Origin: DATHKG01 sp035489435
GTDB lineage: Bacteria; Bacteroidota; Bacteroidia; Chitinophagales; Chitinophagaceae
Length of the DNA: 64,000 nucleotides
Strand: one strand, 5' to 3'
Assembly (NCBI GenBank): GCA_035489435.1
Contig: DATHKG010000066.1
Both the position numbers and the translations under genes were made by a program. Under the pieces are notes generated by a model, which did not search any database, had not been told where the DNA came from, and saw nothing but the letters and a program-made list of their open reading frames with translations. Positions 26,686 to 35,840 of this stretch are shown one piece after another. Numbering within the stretch: position 1 is the first letter of the stretch; each line of letters opens with the position of its first letter.

Positions 26686-27975
26686 TTATTTTTTAGAGAG
26701 GATAAAGGACCGGATAACAAGCAATAAGATTACCGGTATCAGAGAGTTATTGAGCTCCTGTGGCCACCATGGCCATCCCAGCAACAATAATGCCCCCAGG
26801 ATGCCGGAAACCCGAAAATATGGCTTTATCCATTTCTTCTGTTTTCCGATAAAGAATGCGGCGACCGCATGGGTCGGAATTGCCCAGATGATGTTCATAT
26901 TATTACGGCAAACTGTATCCTCCCTGAATAACCAAAGGCTGAGCATCAGGATGCCCAGTAAACCCGTAACCAGGAACAATGATTTGTCTAAGAGCTTCAC
27001 AGTTTTCTCGGAGGTAGAATGTAAAAAAGATAAAATCAGCAGAAAAATTGAGAGAGCAGTGAGCACCAGGTATGGATTAATCCAGGGCATGGATAACTCA
27101 ACCACAGGAGGTTGGTAGAGGTAAGGTTTTGATGTAACCAGGGGGGACAATGCTTTTGGATCTGGCCTTATCAATATGCTCGCAGAGTCAAATCCTTTCA
27201 TAAGATAATCAGGTAAAAACATCGATTGTTCGTTCGTGACTTTTTTATCGATCAATGAACCCAGCAGAAGGTCGATGCCGAGTTTGCTCCAGTGTTGCTG
27301 ACCCTTATGCAGGGATTCATGGATCATGTTCCGGAAAGTGGGCACCTTAGCCGGAAGAATGTTATTGAATCTAATCAGCGATTTTGGAGTCTTTGAAATG
27401 ATGTCCCGGATCCGGGTTGAACAATTGTCGTAGAGGAATGAATAATCGTAATATTTATTTTCTTCTCTTGCATTCAGTTTTAATGCTTCGAATAATCGCA
27501 TTTTATCCTCGCAGGTCAGACGCAATTGTTGTTCAATGACGCTGCGTTTGGTTACCTGGTATTCATACAGGAAGGAGTCCATATCAGCGTAAGACAAGGA
27601 ATACAACATCTGACCTTTGGTGAATTTTACGTAAAAAGAGAAATCGTCAAATTCCATGGTGCCATAATTATAAACTATGTCCATACCTGTTGAAGCATCT
27701 GTGATCCTGATGGCAGAATGGCCAAAGATGGAATATAGTTCTTCACCGGGCCCGCAGGTAAGTATACTTATCCGGAGATTACAGGAATCGGTCTGAGTTG
27801 AGTTGTTGCGGGTTGAATCGTTTTGAGCGGTATCAAATTGATTTGAACCCTTCTTAATAGAATCGTTTTGAGTTAACTTGTTATTGCGGGGAGTGTCCTG
27901 GGCTAAACAAACCGAGGTACAATACAGGAGCACAATTAATAATAGCATTCTCATAAAGTACCGGCAATGTTTCAT
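26686..27975 (-). CDS. DUF4105 (Lnb-like N-terminal) membrane protein
   Basis: 429 residues. Signal peptide (about 1-25), a low-complexity Asn/Asp/Ser/Thr linker (about 28-65), then the DUF4105 domain: LTCGPGEELYSIFGHSAIRI with the conserved His, NYGTMEFDDFSFYVKFTKG, YSFLYDNCSTRIRDI with the conserved Cys. The C-terminal third has about five membrane helices (first about 300-320, last about 405-425). Members occur throughout Bacteroidota with no settled function; the fold resembles a cysteine-protease-like scaffold with a His and Cys kept here. Periplasm-facing domain with membrane anchor is inferred. Probably in an operon with the alpha/beta hydrolase that follows. Confidence 0.8.
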   Translation of the reverse strand: MKHCRYFMRMLLLIVLLYCTSVCLAQDTPRNNKLTQNDSIKKGSNQFDTAQNDSTRNNSTQTDSCNLRISILTCGPGEELYSIFGHSAIRITDASTGMDIVYNYGTMEFDDFSFYVKFTKGQMLYSLSYADMDSFLYEYQVTKRSVIEQQLRLTCEDKMRLFEALKLNAREENKYYDYSFLYDNCSTRIRDIISKTPKSLIRFNNILPAKVPTFRNMIHESLHKGQQHWSKLGIDLLLGSLIDKKVTNEQSMFLPDYLMKGFDSASILIRPDPKALSPLVTSKPYLYQPPVVELSMPWINPYLVLTALSIFLLILSFLHSTSEKTVKLLDKSLFLVTGLLGILMLSLWLFREDTVCRNNMNIIWAIPTHAVAAFFIGKQKKWIKPYFRVSGILGALLLLGWPWWPQELNNSLIPVILLLVIRSFILSKK

Positions 27976-28101
27976 ATGAAAACCAAAGTCTTAATTTCGA
28001 TTATGTATTCAATTCCTGCCTTTTAATTCTTCTTACAATGTTTCATACTCACCATTCTGCATTTGATATCCGGAAGCAATTATCGGGGATTCTACTCCAA
28101 G

Positions 28102-28153
28102 CTATTGAATTAACGTCTATAATCAAACTATTGCATTAACGGCTATAATTTGG
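28102..28153. repeat. 26-bp direct duplication covering the guaB stop codon
   Basis: Units 28102-28127 and 28128-28153. The second includes the last four codons and stop of guaB (minus strand). The first 22 bases differ at two positions. The copy downstream of the gene still contains a TAA in the same place, as if the gene end had been duplicated. Confidence 0.85.
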
Positions 28154-29635
28154 TGCTTCCTTCGTGATTTCAATATCATGAGCGTGGCTTTCGCGCATAC
28201 CTGCGTTAGTGATTCTCACGAATTGCGATTTTTGCAGCGCCTGTATATCTTTTGCACCGCAGTATCCCATCCCGGCTCTTAAGCCACCTGTATATTGATA
28301 TACTATTTCGTGTAAATTTCCTTTGAAAGCAACCCTGCCTTCAATTCCTTCAGGTACAAATTTCTTAATATCATCTTCAACATCCTGGAAATAGCGATCG
28401 CCGCTTCCCAGATTCATTGCACCGATTGAACCCATGCCCCGGTATTGTTTAAACTTACGACCTTCATAAATGATTGTTTCGCCAGGACTTTCTTCTGTGC
28501 CGGCAAATACACTTCCCATCATAACTACGTTCGCACCGGCTGCGAGTGCCTTCACCATATCACCGGTATAACGGATACCCCCATCCGCAATTAACGGCAC
28601 CTTCAATTTATGTAATGCACTTGCAGCTTCCATGATAGCGGTGATCTGCGGCATACCTGCACCGGCTACAATTCTTGTTGTGCATATAGAGCCTGGTCCA
28701 ATACCCACCTTAACAGCATCTGCTCCTGCTTCTACAAGGGCAATCGCCCCACTTGCGGTTGCTATATTTCCGGCAATGACCTGTAGTTTTTTAAAATTTT
28801 TCTTTACTTTTTTCAAAGCATTCAATACACCGGTATTGTGACCATGTGCACTATCAAGACAAACAACGTCAACGCCTATTTGCTGCAGTGCAGATGCGCG
28901 GTCCAGCAAATCTTCGGTTATACCTAATGCAGCTCCGACAAGTAAACGTCCGTAAGAATCTTTTACAGCATCGGGAAAACTGTGCAATTGTAGTATATCC
29001 CTGTAGGTAATAAGGCCAATCAGTTTACCTGCTTTATTAACGACCGGTAATTTTTCAATCTTATATTGACTCAGAATGGTTTTTGCTTTTTTGAGATCAG
29101 TACCTTCAGGAGCGGTAATCAGGTTTGTGCTTGTCATTACACTTTTCACCTTTTTACTCATGTCGGTTTCGAAACGCATGTCCCGGTTGGTTAAAATTCC
29201 AACAAGTTGGTTCTGATCGTTTACAATCGGGATACCGCCGATCTTGTTATCTTTCATCAGCTTCAGTGCATCAGCAAGCACTGATTCTTCATGAAGGGTA
29301 ATAGGGTCGAGAATCATCCCGCTTTCACTACGTTTTACCTTACGAACCTGCTCAGCCTGTTGCTCAATCGACATGTTTTTATGCAGAATGCCTATTCCGC
29401 CTTCGCGCGCAAGAGCGATCGCCAGTTTGGCTTCGGTCACGGTATCCATCGCTGAAGACAGCATAGGAATATTAAGTGTAATGTCTTTGGTAAGTTGAGA
29501 ACGAATGTTCACTTCGCGTGGTAAAACCTGTGAATATGCTGGCACCAGCAGTACATCGTCGAAGGTTAGTCCTTCACCAAAAAATTTTTCTTGCCTGGGA
29601 GACTTAGATTTTGAAGCGTTATTTATTGTTGCCAT
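28136..29635 (-). CDS. guaB: IMP dehydrogenase
   Basis: 499-residue IMPDH, the NAD-dependent oxidation of IMP to XMP in GTP synthesis. Seen: LTFDDVLLVPAYSQVLP start, LSSAMDTVTEAKLAIALA, two CBS domains (about 100-215), LDSAHGHNTGVL, catalytic loop VGIGPGSICTTRIVAG with the active Cys, LIADGGIRYTGDMVKALAAGA and the flap GMGSIGAMNLGSGDRY. Length normal. The open frame starts with TTG at 29641 but the ATG at 29635 is the better start. A promoter match lies just upstream. The 3' end is duplicated into the spacer. Confidence 0.96.
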   Translation of the reverse strand: MATINNASKSKSPRQEKFFGEGLTFDDVLLVPAYSQVLPREVNIRSQLTKDITLNIPMLSSAMDTVTEAKLAIALAREGGIGILHKNMSIEQQAEQVRKVKRSESGMILDPITLHEESVLADALKLMKDNKIGGIPIVNDQNQLVGILTNRDMRFETDMSKKVKSVMTSTNLITAPEGTDLKKAKTILSQYKIEKLPVVNKAGKLIGLITYRDILQLHSFPDAVKDSYGRLLVGAALGITEDLLDRASALQQIGVDVVCLDSAHGHNTGVLNALKKVKKNFKKLQVIAGNIATASGAIALVEAGADAVKVGIGPGSICTTRIVAGAGMPQITAIMEAASALHKLKVPLIADGGIRYTGDMVKALAAGANVVMMGSVFAGTEESPGETIIYEGRKFKQYRGMGSIGAMNLGSGDRYFQDVEDDIKKFVPEGIEGRVAFKGNLHEIVYQYTGGLRAGMGYCGAKDIQALQKSQFVRITNAGMRESHAHDIEITKEAPNYSR

Positions 29636-29638
29636 GTG

Positions 29639-29671
29639 CAAAGATAGCGCAACAGGTAAATTGGTTCCAAA
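29639..29671 (-). promoter_or_regulatory. Candidate guaB promoter
   Basis: On the minus strand TTTG at 29671-29668, a 21-base gap, then TATCTTTG at 29646-29639. This is an exact match to TTTG-N19-21-TAnnTTTG. The -7 box ends only 3 bases before the ATG at 29635, so transcription would start inside or at the beginning of the gene unless this is a secondary site. Confidence 0.35.
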
Positions 29672-29874
29672 TGATTTTTTTGTTACGCATTCAGTGATGC
29701 TAACTGTTGAAGATCAACCAGGGAGTGATTATAATGATTGCATTGTTAAAATTTTAACTGTATAAAGCTGACGTTACCGCAGTACCAGCCAGCTTTACTG
29801 TTACTGCTGCGGAAATTGCCACCCTGTCCTATCAATATTTCCTTCCTCTTCGTTTTATTCCACTCTTTTCTTCG

Positions 29875-29943
29875 AATAAGATTAAATCTTTTTTCTTCTT
29901 TACTTTTTTTCTTCTCTTTTCATCAAATAAGATTAAATCTTTT
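29875..29943. repeat. Duplicated 3' end of dprA
   Basis: An identical 18-bp sequence, AATAAGATTAAATCTTTT, at 29875-29892 and 29926-29943, 51 bp apart. The right copy encodes the last residues of DprA on the minus strand; the left copy lies in the spacer. Pyrimidine-rich sequence between them is also similar. Confidence 0.85.
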
Positions 29944-31023
29944 ACCGGGCAAGGTCGCGATAATACTTCTTAGCTCCAGGCCCAGGATCACTGATGCGGT
30001 GAGGCTATTACTCATTCCGCTTCTGAACATCAGTTCATCAATATGCATAGGCGCATTTTCCTGCAGCAGGTTAATAATTATCTGCTCATTCTCATTCAGA
30101 TCATCAAATAATTGCCTGGCTCTTTTCTGTTTTACATATTTATCATCGTTCCAGCCCATGGTCTCAATAAATTCTTCTGGTTCCGTTAACAAAGCTGCTT
30201 TATGCGTTTTGATCAGCAGATTACAGCCGAGGCTTTTTAGATCAGTTATTCTGCCCGGGCAGGCAAACACATCCCGATGATAAGTATTAGCCAGGTTAGC
30301 TGTTATCAGGCTGCCTCCTTTTATGCCAGTTTCCACGACGATTGTTGCATCGCTTATACCGGCAACCACCCGGTTCCTGCTCGGAAAATTATGTTTATCG
30401 GGCTGCGTATTACTTTTAAATTCTGATAACAGTCCACCATGTTTTATCATATTTTTTGCGAGTCCGGAGTGTTCCGGTGGATAGATGGTATCAAGTCCAT
30501 GTGCGAGCACAACAATAGTCGGGATATTATTTTTGATAGCCGCTTTGTGTGCAAATGAATCAATGCCAAATGCAAGTCCACTTACTATTATGACATCATA
30601 GGGCTGTAATGCCTGGACCAGTTTTTCAGTGGTTGATTTGCCATAGTCAGTACTTGATCTTGTTCCGATGATGGAGATAATTCTTGAATTGTTAAGATTT
30701 GCATTGCCGCGATAAAACAACAGTGTAGGCGGATCATAACAATTCAGGAGACGCCGGGGATAGCCGGGATCAGTAAGAAACAAAGGTTCAATCTTATACC
30801 TTTCAATAAATTTTATTTCATTTTCTGCTGATCTGAAATCCCGGAAATATTTTATTTTATTTGCTTTGATAGGTCCGATATCTTCAATCGCTTCTATTTC
30901 GCTGACGTGAGCGCTAAAGACGTTTTCGGCAGTACCAAAATGGTCCACCAGCTTTTTCGCATTTACGGCACCGACATAAGGAACCTGGCATAGGGCGAGT
31001 TGAAAAATAAGGTCTGAATTCAT
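29923..31023 (-). CDS. dprA: DNA-processing protein DprA
   Basis: 366-residue DprA/Smf that binds incoming single-stranded DNA and loads RecA in natural transformation. Seen: an N-terminal HhH/SAM-like region (LALCQVPYVGAVNAKKLVDHFG), then the Rossmann-like core: IIGTRSSTDYGKS, IIVSGLAFGIDSFAHKAA, VLAHGLDTIYPPEHSGLA, PDKHNFPSRNRVVAGIS and VETGIKGGSLITA, and the C-terminal winged-helix (LLQENAPMHIDELMFRSGM). Length is standard and all core motifs are kept. The gene end is duplicated downstream. Confidence 0.95.
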   Translation of the reverse strand: MNSDLIFQLALCQVPYVGAVNAKKLVDHFGTAENVFSAHVSEIEAIEDIGPIKANKIKYFRDFRSAENEIKFIERYKIEPLFLTDPGYPRRLLNCYDPPTLLFYRGNANLNNSRIISIIGTRSSTDYGKSTTEKLVQALQPYDVIIVSGLAFGIDSFAHKAAIKNNIPTIVVLAHGLDTIYPPEHSGLAKNMIKHGGLLSEFKSNTQPDKHNFPSRNRVVAGISDATIVVETGIKGGSLITANLANTYHRDVFACPGRITDLKSLGCNLLIKTHKAALLTEPEEFIETMGWNDDKYVKQKRARQLFDDLNENEQIIINLLQENAPMHIDELMFRSGMSNSLTASVILGLELRSIIATLPGKRFNLI

Positions 31024-31144
31024 GTCCTGTTTCTTAACAGGAAAAAATACAATAGATCTATAGTATGGGACCAGTTTAATTCCCCGATTTATGCCGTCAA
31101 ATCATCAGGGATAAATGGGCTAAAAACTTCAGCGGGATCTTAAA

Positions 31145-31243
31145 TAAGATGATATGATTAAGATGATATGGTTAAGATGGTTATGATTAAGAGGTTATGA
31201 TTAAGAGGTTATGATTAAGAGGTTATGAATAAGATGGTATGAT
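31145..31243. repeat. Seven-unit 14-bp tandem array
   Basis: Units of 14 (one of 15) bp, consensus TAAGAGGTTATGAT, in the spacer upstream of dprA. Adjacent units at 31188-31230 are nearly identical. Same period and same TTAAGA core as the unrelated-looking array at 5253-5465. Confidence 0.88.
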
Positions 31244-31412
31244 CAAATCATATACCAGGTTAACATTGAATAAGGTCAGACTATGAGCAAACCCGCCTCC
31301 TTCGCTGATTATCTAATAGCAGAAAAAATGCTAAAGCTTCGGTTATAGTTCAAATCACTAGCGTTTTGATGTTCTGTTTGCAAGTTCTTTGAAAATATTG
31401 TCTGTATTGAGG

Positions 31413-31689
31413 TTGCTTATATAAGGTTAAGGATTTTAGATGCTGGAAACAATACTTATACATGGCTTTTGGACAGATTACAAATCGGGAAAGTTTAAGC
31501 GATACGATGTTATGCTTAAAAGCAAATGCTGATAAAACCTATCATCTTGGTATTGGTGAAGTGGTCTCGAAAAGTACACTTTCAACTGCTAATGAAAATA
31601 GATCTTCTCTTATTTATTTTGATTTGGCAATGCTTTTAATCGAGCAGGCCAAACAATTATATATATGGCTAATCTTGGTTGTTAACTAA
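31413..31689 (+). pseudogene. IS4-family transposase remnant (N-terminal domain only)
   Basis: From about 31413 the frame reads YKVKDFRCWKQYLYMAFGQ, then TNRESLSDTMLCLKANADK, TYHLGIGEVVSKSTLSTANE and NRSSLIYFDLAMLLIEQAKQ before a stop at 31689. This is the N-terminal (DUF4372-like) part of IS4/IS5-group transposases common in Bacteroidota (FGQLTxRESLRD, YHLGI, S+STLxxANExR, LIEQARxLY). The usual protein runs to about 400 residues; here the whole catalytic DDE part is missing and the next gene begins 30 bp on. A TGA closes the frame just upstream. No terminal inverted repeats found, so it is a dead fragment. Confidence 0.75.
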
Positions 31690-31720
31690 TTAAAGTCCGG
31701 ATAATTTTTTACGTCAAACC

Positions 31721-33643
31721 CTATTGACTTATCACCTTTAGCTCTGTTCTCCGGTTTTGTGCTCTGCCTGCATCTGTAGTATTCGCAGCAACCGGAACAC
31801 TCGCCCCAAAACCTTTTGCAGACAAGCGGTTTGCAGCTATGCTCTTGGCAACTATATACTTCACCACAGCTTCGGCACGGTCATTCGATAGCTTCATGTT
31901 ATCAGCTGCCTTTCCAACATTATCCGTATATCCATTGATCTGGATTGTCAATGTTGGATTGTCTTTTAACAACATAACGATTTTATCAAGTTCCGAATAG
32001 GATTCGGGCTTAATCACAAATTGGTTTACATCAAAGAATATATTCTTCAATACAATAGTGGCATTAGCTTCTATCGGTTGAAGTGGTATATCAATATTAT
32101 AGGTTGAGTCAGGTGATTTTTCTGTCAGGGAAAAATTCTCAGAGAAAAACAGGTAGCCACGACGGTTAACGTTGAATGCATAATCCTTTCCAACCGGCAA
32201 AGTGATCAGGTAGCTGCCGGTACCATCGGTCTGGATACTGCTCAATGTTTGCTGGGTGGCAAGATCTGTAAGTTCAACAGAGGACGGTAAACCCTTCGAT
32301 GTTTTCTTATCAAACACTTTTCCTTTTATCCATAGCGTACGGGCAGGACGAATATCATCGCGTAATTGAAAAGTATAAAGATCAAGACCGCCTTTGCTAT
32401 CGCTCCTGTCTGATGCATAATAAGCTGTTTTTCCATCCGCAGCAATAGAGAGACTGCCTTCATTTTCAATGGTATTTATCGGGTAGCCGAGGTTAATAGC
32501 TTTTGACCAGGTACCTCCGGGACCTTTTCGTACTAGGAACAAATCTTCTCCACCATAACCCAGGTGGCCGCTCGAAGTGAAATACAAGGTCTGGTTATCT
32601 GCATGTATAAAGGGGCAACTTTCGTCGCCTGGTGTATTGATTTCCGGCCCGGCATTTTGTGGTTCGCTCCAGGTGCCGTTGGGAAGTCTTTTGCTGATAT
32701 AAATATCAGAACCGCCGAAACCATCCGGACGGTTGCTTGTAAAATATAAATCCCTTTTATCTGGCGAAAGTGAAGGGGCGGTTTCCCAGGATTCGGTGTT
32801 AATCTTGTTACCCAGGTTTTCGGGGTTGCTCCAGCCGTTATTTGTGAGATATGAAATATAAAGGTCACAACTGCCAAGTCCTTCCGGGAAGTTACAGCCC
32901 GTGAATATCAGCCACTGTCCATCCTGCGAAATGTTTTGTGCGCCTTCGTTTGATGGAGAGTTTATCTGACCGCTCAGGGCAGCGGCAGCACTCCAGCTGG
33001 TGTCGTTTCTGGAAGCGCTATAAAAATCTTCGTTGGTATTACCGACACGCCTGGTAAACACCAACTCCTTCCCATCGATGGTCAGGGTCGGGAAATATTC
33101 AGACACCTTGCTGTTTATTTTATCGCCGAGGTTTTTTGGCTCGAATTTATAGTCACCAAGTGGTTTCTGTTTTGCGTAATCTACCGCAAACTGAAAACTC
33201 TTCCTTCGATATTCTGCTGCCAGCCTGCTCTTTTCATTCAGAGTCGGGATATTTATGAAGTCGGTGATAGCAGCGATCGCTTTTTCAAACTCACCTTGTC
33301 CTGCCAGGTTGATAGAATAGGGGAGATTGTAATCTTTGAAATAATCGGCATCGATAGCCTTGGCTTTCAGGTAATTATCGATGGAAGCCGGATAATTTTT
33401 GAGTTCGCCATACATGCCAGCTATAGAAAGATATGCATCCATGAATTTAGCATCAAGCTTTACTGCATTATCAAGAAGCTGAATCCCTTCTTTGAAATTT
33501 CCGTCATTGGCTTTTTCCAGTCCCTGGCGATAGAGGGCCATGGCTTTTTTCCCAACTTTTTCAGGATAGTACTGGGCCTGAATAGCCAGGGTAAATAGTG
33601 AAAATGACAACAAAAGCAGGTATTTTCCAGGATTGGCAGACAT
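31721..33643 (-). CDS. TPR / PD40 propeller / OmpA-like peptidoglycan-binding protein (PorE-like)
   Basis: 640 residues. Seen in order: signal peptide (about 1-23), TPR helices (about 30-150: AMALYRQGLEKANDGNFKEG, DAYLSIAGMYGELKNYPASI), a WD40-like PD40 propeller (about 185-425: EYFPTLTIDGKELVFTRR, APSLSPDKRDLYFTSNRPDG, PFIHADNQTLYFTSSG), a carboxypeptidase-regulatory-like beta domain (about 440-525) and a C-terminal OmpA domain (about 535-640: INGYTDNVGKAADNMKLSND, RAEAVVKYIV, GFGASVPVA, NRRTELKV). This order matches PorE, the type IX secretion component that ties the machine to peptidoglycan, but Bacteroidota carry several such proteins, so exact role is inferred. Lipobox not obvious. Confidence 0.85.
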   Translation of the reverse strand: MSANPGKYLLLLSFSLFTLAIQAQYYPEKVGKKAMALYRQGLEKANDGNFKEGIQLLDNAVKLDAKFMDAYLSIAGMYGELKNYPASIDNYLKAKAIDADYFKDYNLPYSINLAGQGEFEKAIAAITDFINIPTLNEKSRLAAEYRRKSFQFAVDYAKQKPLGDYKFEPKNLGDKINSKVSEYFPTLTIDGKELVFTRRVGNTNEDFYSASRNDTSWSAAAALSGQINSPSNEGAQNISQDGQWLIFTGCNFPEGLGSCDLYISYLTNNGWSNPENLGNKINTESWETAPSLSPDKRDLYFTSNRPDGFGGSDIYISKRLPNGTWSEPQNAGPEINTPGDESCPFIHADNQTLYFTSSGHLGYGGEDLFLVRKGPGGTWSKAINLGYPINTIENEGSLSIAADGKTAYYASDRSDSKGGLDLYTFQLRDDIRPARTLWIKGKVFDKKTSKGLPSSVELTDLATQQTLSSIQTDGTGSYLITLPVGKDYAFNVNRRGYLFFSENFSLTEKSPDSTYNIDIPLQPIEANATIVLKNIFFDVNQFVIKPESYSELDKIVMLLKDNPTLTIQINGYTDNVGKAADNMKLSNDRAEAVVKYIVAKSIAANRLSAKGFGASVPVAANTTDAGRAQNRRTELKVISQ

Positions 33644-33923
33644 GAATTGGAATTAGTAAATCAATATTAATTATTAAATATTCAAATAACAATTGAAACA
33701 TGTCATTTCATGACAGTAGTCAGGCTGAATCAGTACCGAAAACACCATGAAACTGCATCCACAAAGCTCCGGCCTGGCAATAGAATCACACCGCCGCCTT
33801 TAATCAAACAGGTTTCTCAGCTTCTTATCAAACATGTTTTTCTGCTTCAATGTTGGATGAAGATGGGAAGTAGCGGGTGAAAGTTGTCAAACATGCCGTA
33901 ATGCGGGCTCGCCACTACCAATT

Positions 33924-34550
33924 TTAAGGGACATTTATGTATTTATGAAGCTGAAGTGAAAATTCCCATTGGGGGTTCAGCTTGATATATTCAATGATTC
34001 GCGGCGTCATTTGTGCGGATTTTGTCCATTCCGGTTGTAAAAATAGTTTGCAATCAGGGGAAACCGCCCGCGCATGTTGTTCTGCCCACTCAAAATCGGA
34101 ATTGTTATAGATAACTACCTTGAGTTCATTTGCCAATGGCATAATTTCAGGCAGGGGAAATTTGAATTTTTTGGGAGAAAGACAGATCCAGTCCCAGTCG
34201 CCGCTCAGGGCACTTGACCCTGATGTTTCAATATTGGTTTCAAAACCGGCTACGTGCAGCGCTTTAGTCAGTGGACCACAGTCGTGCACAAGTGGTTCAC
34301 CACCAGTAATTACCGCCAGGCGGCCAGGATAAGCCGAAGCTTCGCTGGTTATTATGTCGATATCCATTAATGGGTGTTTGGATGCATCCCAGCTCTCCTT
34401 TACATCACACCATACACAACCCACATCACAACCACCGAGCCTAACAAAATATGCGGCCCGGCCCTGGTGAAAACCTTCTCCCTGGATGGTATAAAAAGCT
34501 TCCATAACCGGAAGCTGAACCTTTGTCAATATTTCTGTCAATTCTTTCAT
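33924..34550 (-). CDS. queE: 7-carboxy-7-deazaguanine synthase (radical SAM)
   Basis: 208-residue QueE that converts 6-carboxy-tetrahydropterin to 7-carboxy-7-deazaguanine for queuosine. Seen: MEAFYTIQGEGFHQGRAAYF with the family GEG motif, the radical-SAM cluster CDVGCVWCD (Cys-x3-Cys-x2-Cys), ITGGEPLVHD for SAM binding, ETSGS and the ICLSPKKFKFPLP segment. Length typical of the compact Bacteroidota form. The open frame begins with TTG at 34556; ATG at 34550 is preferred. It acts directly after QueD, whose candidates are at 702 and 1225, so the pathway genes are scattered. Confidence 0.93.
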   Translation of the reverse strand: MKELTEILTKVQLPVMEAFYTIQGEGFHQGRAAYFVRLGGCDVGCVWCDVKESWDASKHPLMDIDIITSEASAYPGRLAVITGGEPLVHDCGPLTKALHVAGFETNIETSGSSALSGDWDWICLSPKKFKFPLPEIMPLANELKVVIYNNSDFEWAEQHARAVSPDCKLFLQPEWTKSAQMTPRIIEYIKLNPQWEFSLQLHKYINVP

Positions 34551-34602
34551 CACCAATTATCGCCCTGGTCTTTAATCATTTTATTGTAAAACATTCCATC
34601 AT

Positions 34603-34814
34603 CCCGCATGTTCGACCCAATTCCGCGGTTTCACCCGATCCCGGGGTTTCACCGATGCCGGGGTTTTACCCAATCCCGGGGGGCACCCGGGCTATGCGAA
34701 ATCAACCCCTACCGGAGTTGGTTCAAATTTCCATGTAGTCAACTCCTGCCGGGGTTGTACGCAATTTCATAATTCGTATCTCAGTTTCATAACTCATAAC
34801 TCATAATTCATATC
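34603..34814. repeat. GC-rich 18-bp repeats and ATAACTCATAATTC units between queE and folD
   Basis: Four units of about 18 bp resembling CACCCGATCCCGGGGTTT fill about 34608-34682, unusually GC-rich for this genome, followed by related GCCGGGGTTG and CCGGAGTTGG pieces. The right end (about 34783-34814) has the CATAACTCATAACTCATAAT microrepeat seen in three other spacers. No gene seen. Confidence 0.8.
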
Positions 34815-34834
34815 TCTCTTCACATCTCTCTTGA

Positions 34835-35710
34835 TCAGTTTTTTTGCTGGCAGGCTATAAAAGTGTTCGTCATCAACGCTGCAATGGTCATAGGGCCAAC
34901 GCCTCCGGGAACTGGTGTGATATAACTGCATTTCGGTGAAACGCTCGCAAACTCAACGTCACCCTTGATTGCGTAACCACTTTTTTTAGAAGTGTCCGGA
35001 ACCCTGGTGATTCCTACATCTATTATTATTGCGCCGTCTTTTACCATATCAGCTTTAACAAATTCCGGCTTACCGAGAGCGGCAATTATTATATCGGCGC
35101 TCTGGCAAATTTCCTTCAGATTTTTGGTGTGCGAATGGCAAAGGGTAACGGTGCAGTTTCCCGGGTTTTTATTGGAGCTGAGCAAAATGCTTATCGGGCG
35201 GCCAACTATATTGCTTCTTCCCACAACAACCGCGTGCATACCTGCCGTATTTATCTTATAATGAGCCAGTAAAAGCATTATTCCATAAGGTGTCGCGGAA
35301 ACAAAGCCAGGCAAGCCCTGAACCAGTTTTCCTACATTTACCGGGTGAAATCCATCGACATCTTTTGTTGGATCGATGGCATTTATCACATTTTCATCTG
35401 AGATATGTTTTGGCAATGGTAACTGTACAAGAATGCCATCCACATCGTAGTCAAGGTTCAGATCTTCAATGATGGTCAGCAACCTGTTTTCGCTGATATC
35501 TTCCTCGAGACGGATCAGGGTACTTTTGAACCCGATTTCTTCGCAGGTTTTCACTTTGGATGCAACATAGGTTTCGCTAGCGCCGGAATTTCCGACCAGG
35601 ATAGCGGCCAAATGTGGTGTTTTTTTTCCTTCATTTGTAAGCTGGGCAACCTTGATCTTGAGCTCATCCTTTATAGCCTGGGATGTGAGTACGCCGTCTA
35701 AAATTTCCAT
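34835..35710 (-). CDS. folD: Bifunctional methylenetetrahydrofolate dehydrogenase/cyclohydrolase
   Basis: 291-residue FolD, oxidising 5,10-methylene-THF and hydrolysing the methenyl product to 10-formyl-THF. Seen: YVASKVKTCEEIGF with the conserved Tyr and Lys, DGILVQLPLPKHI, DPTKDVDGFHPVNVGKL, GRSNIVGRPISILL with the NADP-binding turn, ADIIIAALGKPEFV and ITPVPGGVGPMTIAAL. All signatures are present. The open frame extends to 35731, but the ATG at 35710 (MEILDGVLTSQAIKDEL) fits family starts. The 3' flank carries repeated TATGA pieces. Confidence 0.95.
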   Translation of the reverse strand: MEILDGVLTSQAIKDELKIKVAQLTNEGKKTPHLAAILVGNSGASETYVASKVKTCEEIGFKSTLIRLEEDISENRLLTIIEDLNLDYDVDGILVQLPLPKHISDENVINAIDPTKDVDGFHPVNVGKLVQGLPGFVSATPYGIMLLLAHYKINTAGMHAVVVGRSNIVGRPISILLSSNKNPGNCTVTLCHSHTKNLKEICQSADIIIAALGKPEFVKADMVKDGAIIIDVGITRVPDTSKKSGYAIKGDVEFASVSPKCSYITPVPGGVGPMTIAALMTNTFIACQQKN

Positions 35711-35840
35711 TTCGCAAAGGTATATTTCCATTTGGAATAGAATACTTAAAAATTTGACAGCAAATATTCACGATTTTAGTGTTGCCATTGACGCTTTTGA
35801 ATTGTTGAACGGTCGACAATCATCTTAAAAACCTTCTTTT

